Of a DNA stretch of 64,000 nt, positions 47,978-60,147 are shown piece by piece. Source of the DNA: Gerris lacustris (taxonomy: Eukaryota; Arthropoda; Insecta; Hemiptera; Gerridae); assembly GCA_951217055.1 (NCBI GenBank), contig OX578286.1:10613550-10677549 (forward strand). The letters are read 5' to 3'. Within the stretch, counting starts at the first letter, position 1; the number at the start of each line of letters is the position of its first letter. A model generated the notes under the pieces. It ran no database searches. It was given only the letters and a program-made list of their open reading frames with translations, and was not told the origin of the DNA. The position numbers and the translations under genes were made by a program.

Positions 47978-48805
47978 GTCGCAATATCATAGACGAATAT
48001 AATTAGGTATAATTTTGGGTATTATAAAAAGATAAAAAATTATAATAACGTATTATATTTTCAAAGCATTGTCTGAACAATCTTTTTACATAATATTTAG
48101 AAGTACATAATAATAAAAATGAGTAAATGAGTATTTATTCATTCATTGTGTAATTTAAATTAAATAAATAAACTTGAATAAAATGATTTAAATTTGAATA
48201 AAGTTATGAAAATGAAAGGAAAGTCAAAATCTAATTATTGCACGAAACAGAAAACACCCGGAAACGAACCAAAATTAGACTAAAGAAATATGATTTCAAT
48301 GTCATGGAACAATTCATTTACAATTGTCTATAAGCCATAAGCTATTATAACGGTGCGGTGGTGTCATTAGGAAAGTGGGAGGGCGGTGTCCGGGCTGTCG
48401 GCAAAAGAGGAATTAACATCTTGTGGAGGATCAAAGGTGTGTAGGATTATTGGGGTCTTGGGGTAGAGTCTAAGTACCTGGGGGACAAATGTTTTATTTT
48501 TCATTACAACTTTACAATTATACAAAATATTAAAATAATAACAAGCAAAGCAAGAACAACAACGCTTTGAAGGTATAAAGTTAAATTCGATATTATAATT
48601 TTTATTATTTCTTATAATATACCCTAAATTTAAATTATATTCGTCTAGGAAATGAGGAGGGGGGGAGGTCAGTAGTTATTTTAAATAAATACTTCGAAAT
48701 CAATACACACTTTTGTCATATATGCATGTAATATTAACCAATACAATGTGGAGTGAATTATAAAGAGGAGTGATAAAATAAAGTAATAGAGATGAGCATA
48801 AGTAC

Positions 48806-50240
48806 CAGTGGCGGATCTAGATCTTGCGGGGCCCTGGGCAAGACAAAATGGCGGGGCCCCCTAGGATAGAGCGGGGATTGCTGATAAAAAACAATAAAGT
48901 AACTTAATAATAAACCACTTATAACTTGATCCTATTTTACGGCTAATTCCCTTCACTTAGGGCCAGTCAAACGTTTTTGCTCTCAAAATAATTCAAAACT
49001 TTTAAAATAATTACAAATCTGCTCTTGATTTGAATCTAACATATTATTTTTGAATATAAACCCCTTAAATTATATATTTTTCAACTAATCATAATTTTCT
49101 TTGCAAACGTAATCGAAATGAAACATTTTTATTGTAATAATTAAGCTCTGTTATACTTAACTATTTATTCTTCTTCATGATATTTTGGGTTTTACGGTTA
49201 AATTATCATTGTAAATAAAAAGTTTAGCTGTGTTATTTGTGATCAGTCCTATAATTTACTCCCAGAATTTATATTTTCAGCTTATATCTTTCCATTTTAG
49301 TGCCGAGTTTTTAGTATAATTTTCAAAGACACATTTTAAGGGGGGTCCGGGGGTCCTCCCCCGGAAAATTTTGTAAATATGACCTCTCAAAACAGCGTTT
49401 TTATGCATCTCTGAGGTGAAGTTTCTCTTTGACATCAATTGGTAAAACTGCACTAATTGGCCCAATTATTTCGTACTGTCCGATATACTTAGTTATTTTT
49501 ACTATTCCTTTTTACAGGATTTGTCTTTTTTACATGTCTCTGTACATTGTCAAACGATTAAGGTTATGTAGTATCTCGATAAATTCAGTGTTTTATTTAT
49601 TTGTTTTTTAAAAAAATACACGAAATGCCACGTTTTATAGGGTAATGATAGAAGGTTATTGTTAGGTCAGGTCAAAAAGTACTAAACTTACCATAACCTT
49701 CCATACTTTTCCCTAAAATTAAAAAAAAATTGAATATATCGAGATGCTACAACCGAAATCGTTTTTGTAATGTAAAAAGGAACAGTTTGAATATAGGTGG
49801 GGCACATAATGAAGATTTACCCCACAGAATAAATAACAAAATCGTCATCATTTTGAAAAGGGGGAGGGTGAGAAAACACTAGGACGTTAACTCACTTAAT
49901 TTTATATGCAGCGGGGCCCCCGCGGGCTATCTTAAACATAAAAAAAATTAATCCATATTTTATAACTTATTTATTTGACTTTTTTATAGTGAGGGGCCCC
50001 GCGAAAAGGTAGTTAGGTATTATAAGGCTCTACCATGTAAACTAAATTCTACTGAATTTTATAATTCTAATATTTCATGTTTTGTACATGGCACGGGGCC
50101 CCGCGTACAATCTTCATTATGAACTATAAATTTGCCTGTAAAGTATAAGTATTTTATTTTAATTTTCTATGGCGCGGGGCCCTCCAAGGCGCGGGGCCCT
50201 GGGCGGTCGCCCCCTTCGCCCCCCCCTGGATCCGCCCCTG
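48806..50240. mobile_element. hAT-type non-autonomous element (nested)
   Basis: Ends CAGTGGCGGATCTAG / CTGGATCCGCCCCTG with exact 8-bp duplication ATAAGTAC (48798-48805, 50241-50248). The interior has repeated GCGGGGCCC(C/T) blocks. 1435 bp; no transposase. Confidence 0.88.
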
Positions 50241-50250
50241 ATAAGTACTA

Positions 50251-51076
50251 CCGTAAAATCTCGCGTATAATACGCACCCGTGTATAATACACAGGCAAAA
50301 TTTTAACTAAAATTTGTGGAAAATTAAATATTTGCGTATAATAAGCAGTTAAAATAAATTAAATATTTTGCACATTGTACTGTAATTTCAAATATGTATA
50401 GCTTTATTTGTGTATTATAATTACACGACAACTAAAGCTAAACTATTATCCGCGAACGTGAGACAGTAATAATTTTTAATAGTTTTAAGTTTAAAAACTT
50501 TGCAGAAAACTAGGTACATACTATTTTTAAGATATCTAATTATCCATAAATAAAATTATGGATAGGTATTCTTCTGAATATTTATCATTACAAGGAATAA
50601 TAAATATAAAGACATTAACAATTCTACGAATTGTTAATTGCCTTTGAGCCGTTCGTAAGCAAGCCGTTGTAATCTCACGGCGTTGCCGCTGTAAAATTAG
50701 AGTAAAACTTATCTTTATATTATATATATATGTAGTTGATCAATTACTTTGATCAATTACCGAAATAAAATAACATAACTTTGATGATAACAAGAAACAA
50801 GTCTTTCTGTCTAAAAAAGAGAGAATAAAAATAAGTAGGTACCTAACCAAAATAAATACGATAAGATAGGTACATAAAATCAGTTTTTATAAAAAAGTAT
50901 ATTTACGTTCATGTTTTATAATATGTGTAACATATATACTACTGTATTAGCTGTTTTTTTTTTTTTTTTAATTATTGAGGTAAAAATTAAGTTGTAAACA
51001 AAGTAATATTTTCACTCGTGTATAATACGCACCCTGATTTTAGAAGAAAGTGCGTATTATACGCGAGATTTTACAG
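50251..51076. mobile_element. Pogo-like MITE (nested)
   Basis: Ends CCGTAAAATCTCGCGTATAA / TTATACGCGAGATTTTACAG, TA duplication (50249-50250, 51077-51078). 826 bp. Its left end abuts the 8-bp duplication of the 48806-50240 element. Confidence 0.8.
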
Positions 51077-51829
51077 TATAAGTAACGGAAAAGTCGAGTA
51101 GAGAGAAGAGTTAAATCAGCACGAGAAATATTAAAAAATAGTGGCCGATGAGAGCCCGATATTTCAAGGTATAGAGTATTGGTTCAGGTGTTTAAAAAAA
51201 AACTATTAACTCTTGTCACTGTAACTGGTCTGGTTATGGTGCCCTCAAGGAACGAAGCAGGTATTAGGGCTTTCTTTCCGTGACATTGTCACCTATTAAT
51301 AAAATAATAGGTATTGGAACTTCCAGTTCCAGTATTCAAAACTTCATATTTAATATTTTACGAAGCAGGTATTAGTCTGGGTATTAGGTATTAGGACATT
51401 CTTTTAGTTACTTTGTCACCTAATAATAAAATAATAGGTATTGGAACCTCCAGTTCCTGTATTCAAAACGTCATATTTAATCTTTATTATATCTTATCCC
51501 TTGTCACTTGTCTCTTGTGTGGAACGGAACCAGGTAGAGAGAGGGCTTTCTGCTAAGTAGAGAAGGGTACAGGCCAAAGGATGCCACCCTACTACTTACT
51601 ACCTAACCTACACCTACCTTAAAAATATTTAGGGGCCGTTCCGAAACCAGTGACAAATTTAATAGCTTTAACCAAGTCACTGTAACGTCAGTAATAGGTG
51701 ACACAGTTGGAACCCTATTATTTTACCTATTACGTTAAATAACGCACATCTCTATTATTATTTGATAATCAAAATTAGTTGTCAAATTTTTAAAGAAATT
51801 GGAAAAAACAACACAAAAACATATATGAA

Positions 51830-52860
51830 AAGGCTAATTTTCCTACCACTTCTACAAATTGTGGTAGAAAAAGCATTAGTTTTTTTCTCTCACACTATTG
51901 CAATTATAGTATAATATAAAGCTTTGTCTTTTCTACTAAAATATGTTAATTTTGGTGTTTAAAACAAGTTTTCTTTCCACCCCACAATTGTGTATAGTAA
52001 AATAATTTCTATAACACAATGATAATTGAGGTTTATTTAAAAAAAAAAGATTTTTGTTCCACACAAACGTAAATGTGGTATAAAAAAGGTATTTTCTACT
52101 AATCATTGTTAATAGTGGTTATAAAAACCTTTGGATTTCTACCACTTAATATTGTAGTATTACAAGCTTTTTATTTTCTTCTAAACATAGTTATTACCAC
52201 TATTAACCTGTTACTTTCTACCACACAATTATAAATGTGGTATAATAACTGACTTTTCCACTAAACATTGAAAATGGTATAGAAAGAAGAAAAATACAGG
52301 TACAGTGTTGCCTGTTGCAAAAAATATAGAAGTTATCAAAAATAAAATTATTAATAACAGAAGAACAACACTGTGTTTTTTGACCGTGGTCTATTATATC
52401 AAAAACTGACTGTACATAACGACACTAGCGCACTCCTCTCATTTCCATGACTTCTTGGTCGACCTCTAATAAACACAAAATTTTCACAAAAAGAAGATGC
52501 ATCGTAAGTCCAGTGCCAGGTACCGTTACTTTTATAGTAACATAACTGCAAAAATACAACACAAAAATGGCTATTCAATTTAAAAATAAATTAAAATTTG
52601 TTTGCGTTAAAAATTAACTAATTATATTTAAAAACTACCATTAACGATTAAAGTTTAATTATTTTGGACTTTTCTACCGTCGGCATTTTTTCCTGGGCTT
52701 TTTTTCCGTGGGCATTTTTTCTTGTTAACAGTGTTATAAGAAGAACTTGTTGCTTCCTACCACACAATGATATGTGTCATTAAAAACTTTGTGTTTTTTT
52801 TTACTAAACATACAATAATGGTAGCTGAAGTATAAAAAAAACTACTTTTTATACCAAAAA
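51830..52860. repeat. Diverged tandem repeat of TACCAC(A)CAATTGTGGTA words
   Basis: A run of about ten loosely related units (CTACCACACAATTATAAATG, TGTGGTATAAAAA, TTTTCTACTAAACAT), clearest at 51850-52280 and again at 52755-52890. 52290-52740 is featureless, with degraded copies of this word at most. Confidence 0.5.
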
Positions 52861-53141
52861 AAAAATGGTGGAATCCTTTTCTTCCACCATGTGTAAATTC
52901 ATTCTGTTCTGAAATTAAGAAACTAATTTTTATGTTTAAAAATATTTTAGTTAAAAGATATTTATAATAAAATAAGAAATGTTTTTTAATAAATTTAAAA
53001 TGTATAATTACACTTATAAACATAAAATAGTGACATTTAGGAGCAGAACACCGTTAGTAATTCGGAGCAGAATTGTTTAACTTTTGTTTAAGCATTTTTA
53101 ATATAAAAAAATATTTTGAGTTATTATCATATATTGGGAGC

Positions 53142-53435
53142 TAGCGTAGCCGTGTGAGTTAAACCACGTCTGCTCGGCCATCACTGAATCTCAAGTGGAA
53201 CGAGACGGGGTTCGATTCCTCGCCGTGACACTCTGATTTATATGGCTCACTATTGATCACATCATACTCGCTTTGGCGGTACTATGTACAGAGGTATGAT
53301 GTGTGAAGTGGCTGGATCTCTCTACCGCGGGGCGTAAAAAGGGCCTAAGTGATGGCCTAATTGCAAGGTTCGAACAAGTGGTTCGTCCTACCCGTCCTAG
53401 TAGAAAGTACTAGACTACTACTACTACTACTATTA
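53142..53435 (+). mobile_element. tRNA-derived SINE, copy 2
   Basis: GCTAGCGTAGCCGTGTGAGT (head), GGGGTTCGATTCCTCGCC (B box), body with GGTATGATGTG(T/G)GAAGTGGC and GTCCTACCCGT as in copy 1, and an (ACT)n tail at 53411-53430. Confidence 0.75.
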
Positions 53436-53800
53436 TCATATATTTATGTAGTTATTTGTCATTTCGATAGAACTACTGTTCTATTGCTATCACTTATCAA
53501 TCATAAGTGGAATACCAACTTTGTACAGTAAATTTACTTTTAGTAAAGAGATATCTTTATTTACTTTTTATTAAGGTACTTCACTGCTTATCAGAGTTCT
53601 TATCAGTTATTATATGTGGTTTGATTTGTACAAAAACTGGTAAATCTACTGCAATTAAGATAAAATATGTATTTTTGCTTATTGAAACTTTATTGCGCAA
53701 AGCTAGCTTTTGAACATATTCTTCGCTGGTAACAAAGAGTTTCAATAGAGGGGATGATAAAGAGATAGTGTAAGACTCAATATAAAGATTTATATCAATA

Positions 53801-54222
53801 CAATAGAACCTCGATAATTCGGACCTCTAAAATCCGGAGTGCCTACTGAAAAATTTATTAGCTAGAAATTCTATAAAAAAAAAAAAAAAAAAAAAACCGA
53901 AAGGTGAAAGTGAGACATCTCTTGCAAAAAAGTATGGTTTGGGTGAAATCTAAAACGAAAACGGGATAGCATACTGCAATACGCATCAAAACTAGATTCT
54001 GAAGAGGGGTCAAAAAAACGGAAAACGTAACGAACTGCGAATGATACTGCTTTAGAAGATGCGATGTACATATGGTTTACCCAAAGAAGAAGCTTAGGTG
54101 CACCTTTATCAGGTCCTCTCGTCTGCGAAAAACTTGTTTTACAGCATATTCGAAAATTCGGACAAATCGGTAATTCGGACAATGTCAGGTCCCAATTAGT
54201 CCGAATTATCGAGGTTCCACTG
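53801..54222. mobile_element. Pogo/Tigger MITE, copy B
   Basis: Same family as 133-558 (ends CAATAGAACCTCGATAATTC / GAATTATCGAGGTTCCACTG), TA on both sides. Interior similar throughout. Confidence 0.85.
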
Positions 54223-54772
54223 TATTTGGATCTATTAATTCAGATTTAAAATTTGTTTCTCTCCCCCATTTCTACTTGTCTCGCCAACACTGAAGATGAC
54301 CTCTTGAGGTTGAAAGCTAGCTTTTTCCCGGCAAATTTACTTTTGGCGGGAGAACTATATTTATTTATTTACTTCACAACAAAAATCATCTTTAGAAGCT
54401 AATCCAAACCCCATAAAATTCAATTTATCTCAATCCAAATTTAAATTATTATTAATTTTCTTCTACACTTATTAATTATTTAAAAATAAAAGCAATAATT
54501 GTTCCTTGTGTGTCCTTAAAAATAAATTAATTGTAAATATATATTATTATAATTTATCAATTTAAATTGATATTATTTTTTTTTCCTCTTAAATCATAGT
54601 ATTTTCAATTAGTAAATGACATAAAAAATAGAAATATTAATTTTGTTTTTATTAATTATTTATTTTATTGATTTTTGTTTATAATTTGTAATTTTATGTG
54701 GTAATATTATAAATACATTTTTTTTTGTTTGTTTATGTAATTGTTTTGTGTTTTAACTTTTATTTTTTAATA

Positions 54773-55165
54773 CAGTAGAACCTTGATAAGAAGTGTCTCA
54801 AGGGGATTAGGGAAACAGTCTTGTTATCGAGGTGCTCTTTTTGTTGAGGTTGTGTTATCAAGGTTATTTTGGCTATCAGTCGTGTTATCGAGGTTAATGG
54901 GCGGGGTTTTCAAGTTTAGACTTGTTCAAGGTCGACCCATTCCTGTATAGAGTCGTGTTATCGAGGTTGACTTCTCAAAACGACTTATTATAGAAGTTCT
55001 GAAGTTGTGAAAAATCCGTATTATTGAGGTTGTTTGTATAATAACAGTCACGTTATAGAGGTTAATTTAACATTATGTGTTATGGCAATCTCAAGGGGAT
55101 TAGAAAATTGCACTTGTAATTGAGGTTGTCGTGTTATTGAGGGTCGTGTTAGCGAGGTTCTACTG
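54773..55165. mobile_element. Pogo-type MITE, second subfamily
   Basis: Ends CAGTAGAACCTTGATAAG / ..GCGAGGTTCTACTG, TA duplication (54771-54772, 55166-55167). The interior repeats GTGTTATCGAGGTT many times. Confidence 0.8.
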
Positions 55166-55387
55166 TATAATACATTTTTTTTTTCTTTTTCCTTTCCAAT
55201 CTCCATTTCCCGCAGTCTGGCATTATACTGAAAGAGACAAAATGAACGTGTTAAAATTTAGATACTGAAGGTAATATGGAAGACATCAGATGAGACCTCT
55301 GATGCAGAGAGAACATACTAGGATGGAGAAATGGATGAAAAGAGTGCAGAAGAGGATGAAAAGCTAACACACATCCTAAATTTTAGG

Positions 55388-55618
55388 GCAATTCTTTAGA
55401 TTGTTACTCCCCTTATAAAAAAAAAGAGGGAGTAACTATCTAAAGAAGGTGTACGGAATGTTCTTCTTTAGACTGTTACTCCCCTTAAAAAGAATAGAAG
55501 TGTGATATTTCTTTGTCCCAAAGTACATTTGACTAAACATCCCTTTGTCTTGATAGTTATTTAGTCAGTCATTTATATTCCAAAAAAACATAGGGGAGTA
55601 ACAATCTAAAGAAGTATC
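55388..55618. mobile_element. TTTAGATTGTTACTCC-family MITE
   Basis: Exact 8-bp duplication AATTTTAG (55380-55387, 55619-55626). With its left flank (55306-55387) it forms an inverted copy of 42590-42845. An arm of the foldback family follows at about 55620-55930. Confidence 0.82.
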
Positions 55619-55943
55619 AATTTTAGTTATATTTGAATAACTTCCTATCATGTGACAAACTAACATCAACTTGATTTTTGGTCTGCTAATTTTGTACTCA
55701 GAAACATGATAAATCACATTGTCCACCTAAATGGGTAGGACATGGCCCTACTCTCCATCGGTCTCATTTTTAACAGCTTATCAACACTTTATAACACAAC
55801 ACTTTTAACAGCTTATCAATTTTTAATCAGCTTACCCGTATTCATTAAAGATACCCAAAAATTAACTTGTACTCAAAATTCTAGCTTGATGTTAGTCAGA
55901 AACTTTTTTGCATGCTATCTCCTGCACTAGGAGAGAACAATCT

Positions 55944-56470
55944 AGAGATGGGCGTGATTTAACGTAACAGGTTAAATAATAGGGTTTCAACTCTATCACC
56001 TATTACTGAAGTGACAGTGACTTTGTTAATGCTATTAAATTTGTCACGGGATACAGAATAGAGCTGGAGCTTATGCTATACTATCACTATATTACTGACT
56101 GTAGATTGTATTGGAGGGCATGGTGGTAGGAGTAGGGAAGGTTATATATATAATATAATATGTAAGCCCATTGAGGCCTGTGTGCCACTTGCAAGTGTCA
56201 CTCTTTTCATTTGCTTTATGTGGTGGGAGAAAACGGTACTCTTCATTTCGCTGTGACGGTGACATCGAATACCCAGTGACTAGTGTCACTGTTTCTGTTG
56301 GTGGTGGGAAAATTGCTGCTTCCTACCTGTTTCTTGGTGACAATGGCAGCGACAATTACATTATAGCTTACTCTAGGTTCCTTATAGTACGAACTACCTC
56401 CTATTTCATCCTATATTCCCGCCCCCTTTTTTTTCATTCACAAGCGTATTATATGGAGGTGTATGGGTAA
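55944..56470. repeat. Partial hAT-like element related to 47190-51754
   Basis: Left end TAGAGATGGGCGTGATTTAA and AATAGGG...CACCTATTACTGAAGTGACAG as in the right end of the large element. The right boundary is not visible. Downstream, 56730-56830 has three TTTGGATCCACTGTGGTTCCATG units; the remainder up to 57300 is AT-rich. Confidence 0.5.
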
Positions 56471-57300
56471 AGTGCACTGGAAGACACCAAGAATGGTAAT
56501 CTGTTCTAGTTATTAACATGGGCCAAAAATTGGCATATTTTAGCTCAAACCACCTCCTACCTTACTTGGATGCATTTATCTAAGTTTTTTACTCAAAAAA
56601 AGAGTGCAGACAACGAGGGACTGATTATTATAAACTTTAGAATAAGTTGACCAAGCATGCAACATAGGTACTGATTTGACCAGATATTACACTTTAGATA
56701 CATAAATATATAGAAGATATTTGGACCTACTGTGGTTTCATGTCACAATGCTTCCATTTGGATCCACTGTGGTTCCATGCCATAATGTTTACGTTTGGAT
56801 CCACTGTGGTTCCATGCCATTATCTTAGGCTACTGTACCCAAGCACACCCTTCTAGCATTCCGCTGCTCTTTTCCTTGTGTCTCGGGAAGAACTCTCACT
56901 TTGGGACCCAAAGTGAGAGACAATAAAAGTGACTTTATCTGACTGATAACATTAAGTAAAAGGTACCACTACTGGAGGGAGAAAAACTCAAAACAAAACA
57001 AAATTATAAATAAGACTGTTTATTACGTGGACATTAAAACACATTGCAATTTATACATTTTTTTTTTTTATATATATAGATTTTTTAAAAATAATTGTGG
57101 TTGTATGGTATAAAGCCAATGCCAAATAAAGAAAAAAAAAAATTATACATATACATTTTTCATTAGTATAAAAATATATATATATATATTTTTTTAAAAA
57201 AAAGGTTAAAAATTGATTGAGTTTTGGAGCAATCGAAATTAAAAGTAAATAAAATAAAATACTGTAATAATAAATATTATATTGTGAATCACATAATTAG

Positions 57301-57332
57301 TTAGGATCTTTCGAAAATTAACCGGAAATGAT
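57301..57332 (+). repeat. 32-bp direct repeat, left copy, flanking the Tigger-like gene
   Basis: TTAGGATCTTTCGAAAATTA followed by ACCGGAAATGAT; exact match at 59891-59922. A diverged third copy is at about 61494-61526. Confidence 0.75.
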
Positions 57333-57465
57333 AAACAAAAAATATGTGTGAGGCTCTCACGCCTTAGAAGTGAAACTTAAGTTTTAGAATCCAATGCTGT
57401 CTTTCATTTCTTGACGAATTTATTACATATTTCAGGATTAAGAAATGGTTATGGGAGATTTAATT

Positions 57466-57467
57466 GA

Positions 57468-57524
<57 letters not shown>
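57466..57524. repeat. (AT)n microsatellite
   Basis: Uninterrupted AT dinucleotides over about 58 bp. Confidence 0.95.
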
Positions 57525-57526
<2 letters not shown>

Positions 57527-57955
57527 CTTCGCTAAGGCAACCACATTTATTCCAATATAAATATATGTTTGTTTTGATTTGCTGGTCTTTAAATAGATAT
57601 AATACAATTAATCTGTAAAAATGTTACACTTGGACGAGTCTCGAATCACAAACTTCGTTACACGATTCCACTATATGAAAAAATTCACTCTACCGCCGCC
57701 AAAGAAAACTCACTTCAAAAAGGTTGAAATTATTATATTTTTCCTCTATAAAATTTATTTTAAACACATACTAAATAAACAACTAGGAACATGGCTTAAC
57801 TAATACATACATACATAATATAAATATGTAAGTTATAAGTATGAATGTATATAAATTTACATAATATGCCGTAAAAGGTATAAAAATAACCTAACCCCCC
57901 TCTTATAGGTAAAAATTCCCTACCTGTTTTGGCAACAAATTGGTTGTTAAATTGT

Positions 57956-59449
57956 TTATTGAACTTGCGATTTTCTTATTACATCTAATATAAAACGTTC
58001 GTATTGATATTGAAGTTGAAAGTCCTCGGCACGGAATTGAACACCTCTTCTTAAAACTTGGAGGGCGTCGAGCATCTCTCTGTTAGAAGGATGAGGTATG
58101 ACATTCGGCTCATCTTCTTCATCATCATCACTATCTTCTTCTTCTTCCTCTTTGTCTTGCAATATTTTGATGCAAATTGATTCCTCAGCCTCAGTGATTT
58201 CGTCATCAGTTTGAACTTGAACGTCACTGTCGATCTCTATCCACTCATCAAATTTTTTATCATCGATATCACTGGGTTTTTCGATGGGTACCTCTTCTTC
58301 TAATTCTGTCTGAACAAAACCACCATGTCTGAAACAATTTCTTATGGTTTGTTCGCTCACCTCGGCCCAGGATTTATTAACCAAATGAAGAGCTTCCAAA
58401 ACATTGATTTTTTCGGCAATTTCGTGAGCCCATAACGGATCAGTACCAGATTCAAGGCCTTGTTCGATCGCGGAGAGTACCGTTTTCCACACCTGAGTCC
58501 TGTAAAGTGCCTTAAAGGTACGGATGATACCCAAGTCACATGGCTGATTCAAAGATGTAGAATTGGACGGAAGAAAAAAGATTTGAATGTGATTATAATT
58601 CTTAGTGATATTGTGAACGGGGCAATTGCCAATGAGCAATAAAATGTTGCGGGTAAGAGTTTTGTCCCATGCGAGTAACCAATCATTAAAAATTTGGTTG
58701 GTCATCCAAGCGTTTGAATTAGCCTCGTAGTCAACTGGCAATTTCTTCACTCCTTTAAAACACCTCGGGCTTTTGCTTTTCCCAATCGCGAGCAATTTCT
58801 TCCTCTCTCCGGCCATACTAGCACAGCATAGTAACGTTAGGCGTTCTTTGCTGGTATTAATGCCTTTAGTCTTATAATTTTTCAAAGCGTAAGTTTGCTC
58901 AGGCAACGCTCGAAAATATAAGCCTGTTTCGGCCGCGCTAAATACATCAGCCGATGAGTATTGGGCCAGTAATTCTTGCCAATTTGGCTGTAGCCAGGAA
59001 TGTGCCTCTTCATCTGCTTCAGCCTGTTCTCCGGGTAATTGTTTGAAACAGATATTTTCGCGTTTCTTCCATCGATAAAACCATCCTTCTGTTGCAACAA
59101 AGTCAGTCTTCCCCATTATTTTCGCTAATTCCTCAGCTTTTTGTCGAAGTAAAAGACCATTAAGGCGGCAGTCTTTTTCTCTCGCTTTTAAAAACCATTC
59201 TTTTAGGGCGCACTCGACATCTTCGTCTTTCCCTGTCCTTTTTCTTTTGCGATTTTGATTCTCATTGGTTAAAGAGGCGCTCTCGATATCCTTCCGTTGT
59301 TTCAGAAGTTTATTTAGCAAAGGCTGAGAAATGTTCAGTTCAATGGCGGCGTTACGCTGGCTCATCTTGGTCGATGATAGACGATCGTACGATCTTAAAA
59401 TGTCCATCTTCTCCGAAAAGCTGAGATCACGACGTTTCGAAGTGCTCAT
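57956..59449 (-). CDS. Tigger/pogo-type transposase-derived protein with lost catalytic aspartates
   Basis: An intact single-exon ORF of 497 residues. An N-terminal CENP-B/Psq-like helix-turn-helix (about 10-55: FSEKMDILRSYDRL, QRNAAIELNISQPLLNKLL) is followed by a second Tc5/CENP-B HTH (about 77-140: LRQKAEELAK, EGWFYRWKKR). Next comes a DDE_1-like core: DVFSAAETGLYF (about 168-179), LLLIGNCPVH (about 270-279), STSLNQPCDLGIIRTFK (about 298-313). The tail is highly acidic (KEEEEEDSDDDEEDEPN). In active family members the three motifs carry Asp; here they read Ala173, Gly274 and Asp305, so strand transfer should be impossible. GCC and GGC are each one step from GAC. The long intact frame despite this suggests a domesticated TIGD/jerky-like DNA-binding gene or a very recently inactivated copy. 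No flanking terminal inverted repeats were found; an exact 32-bp direct repeat flanks it. Confidence 0.85.
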   Translation of the reverse strand: MSTSKRRDLSFSEKMDILRSYDRLSSTKMSQRNAAIELNISQPLLNKLLKQRKDIESASLTNENQNRKRKRTGKDEDVECALKEWFLKAREKDCRLNGLLLRQKAEELAKIMGKTDFVATEGWFYRWKKRENICFKQLPGEQAEADEEAHSWLQPNWQELLAQYSSADVFSAAETGLYFRALPEQTYALKNYKTKGINTSKERLTLLCCASMAGERKKLLAIGKSKSPRCFKGVKKLPVDYEANSNAWMTNQIFNDWLLAWDKTLTRNILLLIGNCPVHNITKNYNHIQIFFLPSNSTSLNQPCDLGIIRTFKALYRTQVWKTVLSAIEQGLESGTDPLWAHEIAEKINVLEALHLVNKSWAEVSEQTIRNCFRHGGFVQTELEEEVPIEKPSDIDDKKFDEWIEIDSDVQVQTDDEITEAEESICIKILQDKEEEEEDSDDDEEDEPNVIPHPSNREMLDALQVLRRGVQFRAEDFQLQYQYERFILDVIRKSQVQ

Positions 59450-59890
59450 TCTTCGCTTTAAAATTAAACTTTTTTAATAACAAAACTGATCGACTTCAAC
59501 TTGTAAATTTAATATAAATTTGACGACAACACACAAGAGTTCTGTCTGAATTCTGAATGCGTTTGGAGGAGAGAAGCGGATGTTTAGTATGTTTTACGTT
59601 GGCACGTGGTAATGGAGGCGAAGGGGAAAGGTGGGGTTAGGTTTACTTTCTGAGAAAAGTGGGTGTTTACCGAAACACCTTATCGGTTTGCCTCAGCGCC
59701 TAGTCCCGAAAATAGCATAACAAATAAAAATTCCAACGATCACAATAAACATAAATGTTAAATGCATTTGGTATTGCGTGGGCCCGATTCAAGCTATATT
59801 TATCACACTAAGCAGTTGATAACATTAACCGTGATTACATTTAAGCGGCGTCCACTGCAATATTATGTTGAATCGAATAATGATAATGAT

Positions 59891-59922
59891 TTAGGATCTT
59901 TCGAAAATTAACCGGAAATGAT
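59891..59922 (+). repeat. 32-bp direct repeat, right copy, flanking the Tigger-like gene
   Basis: Identical to 57301-57332 and in the same orientation, 2590 bp away. It lies about 440 bp upstream of the Tigger-like start codon. The DNA between 59450 and 59890 has no recognised feature but should contain that gene's promoter. Confidence 0.75.
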
Positions 59923-60147
59923 GAAAAAAAAAGAAGAAGAATCCGTAGACAAAAAGTTTGTGTATAAAAATGTATCCAGAGATATTGGCGATATGTGTAT
60001 TGTATACAAAAATTCTATTTACAATTAATAATTAACTTTTGTTGCGTGGGAAAATCGAAAAAATGTTGAGGGGAGCCAATGTGAGCACTGGATTTTGAAT
60101 AAACAAAAATGTTACTTATCTCGTCTGACGAGAAGTTGTGTCTTCTA

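Larger units (their letters stand above)
47190..51754. mobile_element. Outer hAT-like element of a nested composite
   Basis: Ends TAGGGATGGGCTAAAC / ..ACGCACATCTCTA with an exact 8-bp duplication TTATTATT (47182-47189, 51755-51762). Its subterminal parts (47210-47480, 51180-51720) are rich in AATAGGTGACA(A/C) and GTCACTGTCACTG words. A related left end is at 55944 (TAGAGATGGGCGTGATTTAA). The centre is filled by inserted elements. Confidence 0.75.

Noticed and set aside
57301..59922. Tigger-like gene as a LINE-mediated retrocopy with a 32-bp target duplication
   Set aside because: No poly(A) tract at the 3' side of the gene (minus strand) next to the repeat, and 32 bp is unusually long.
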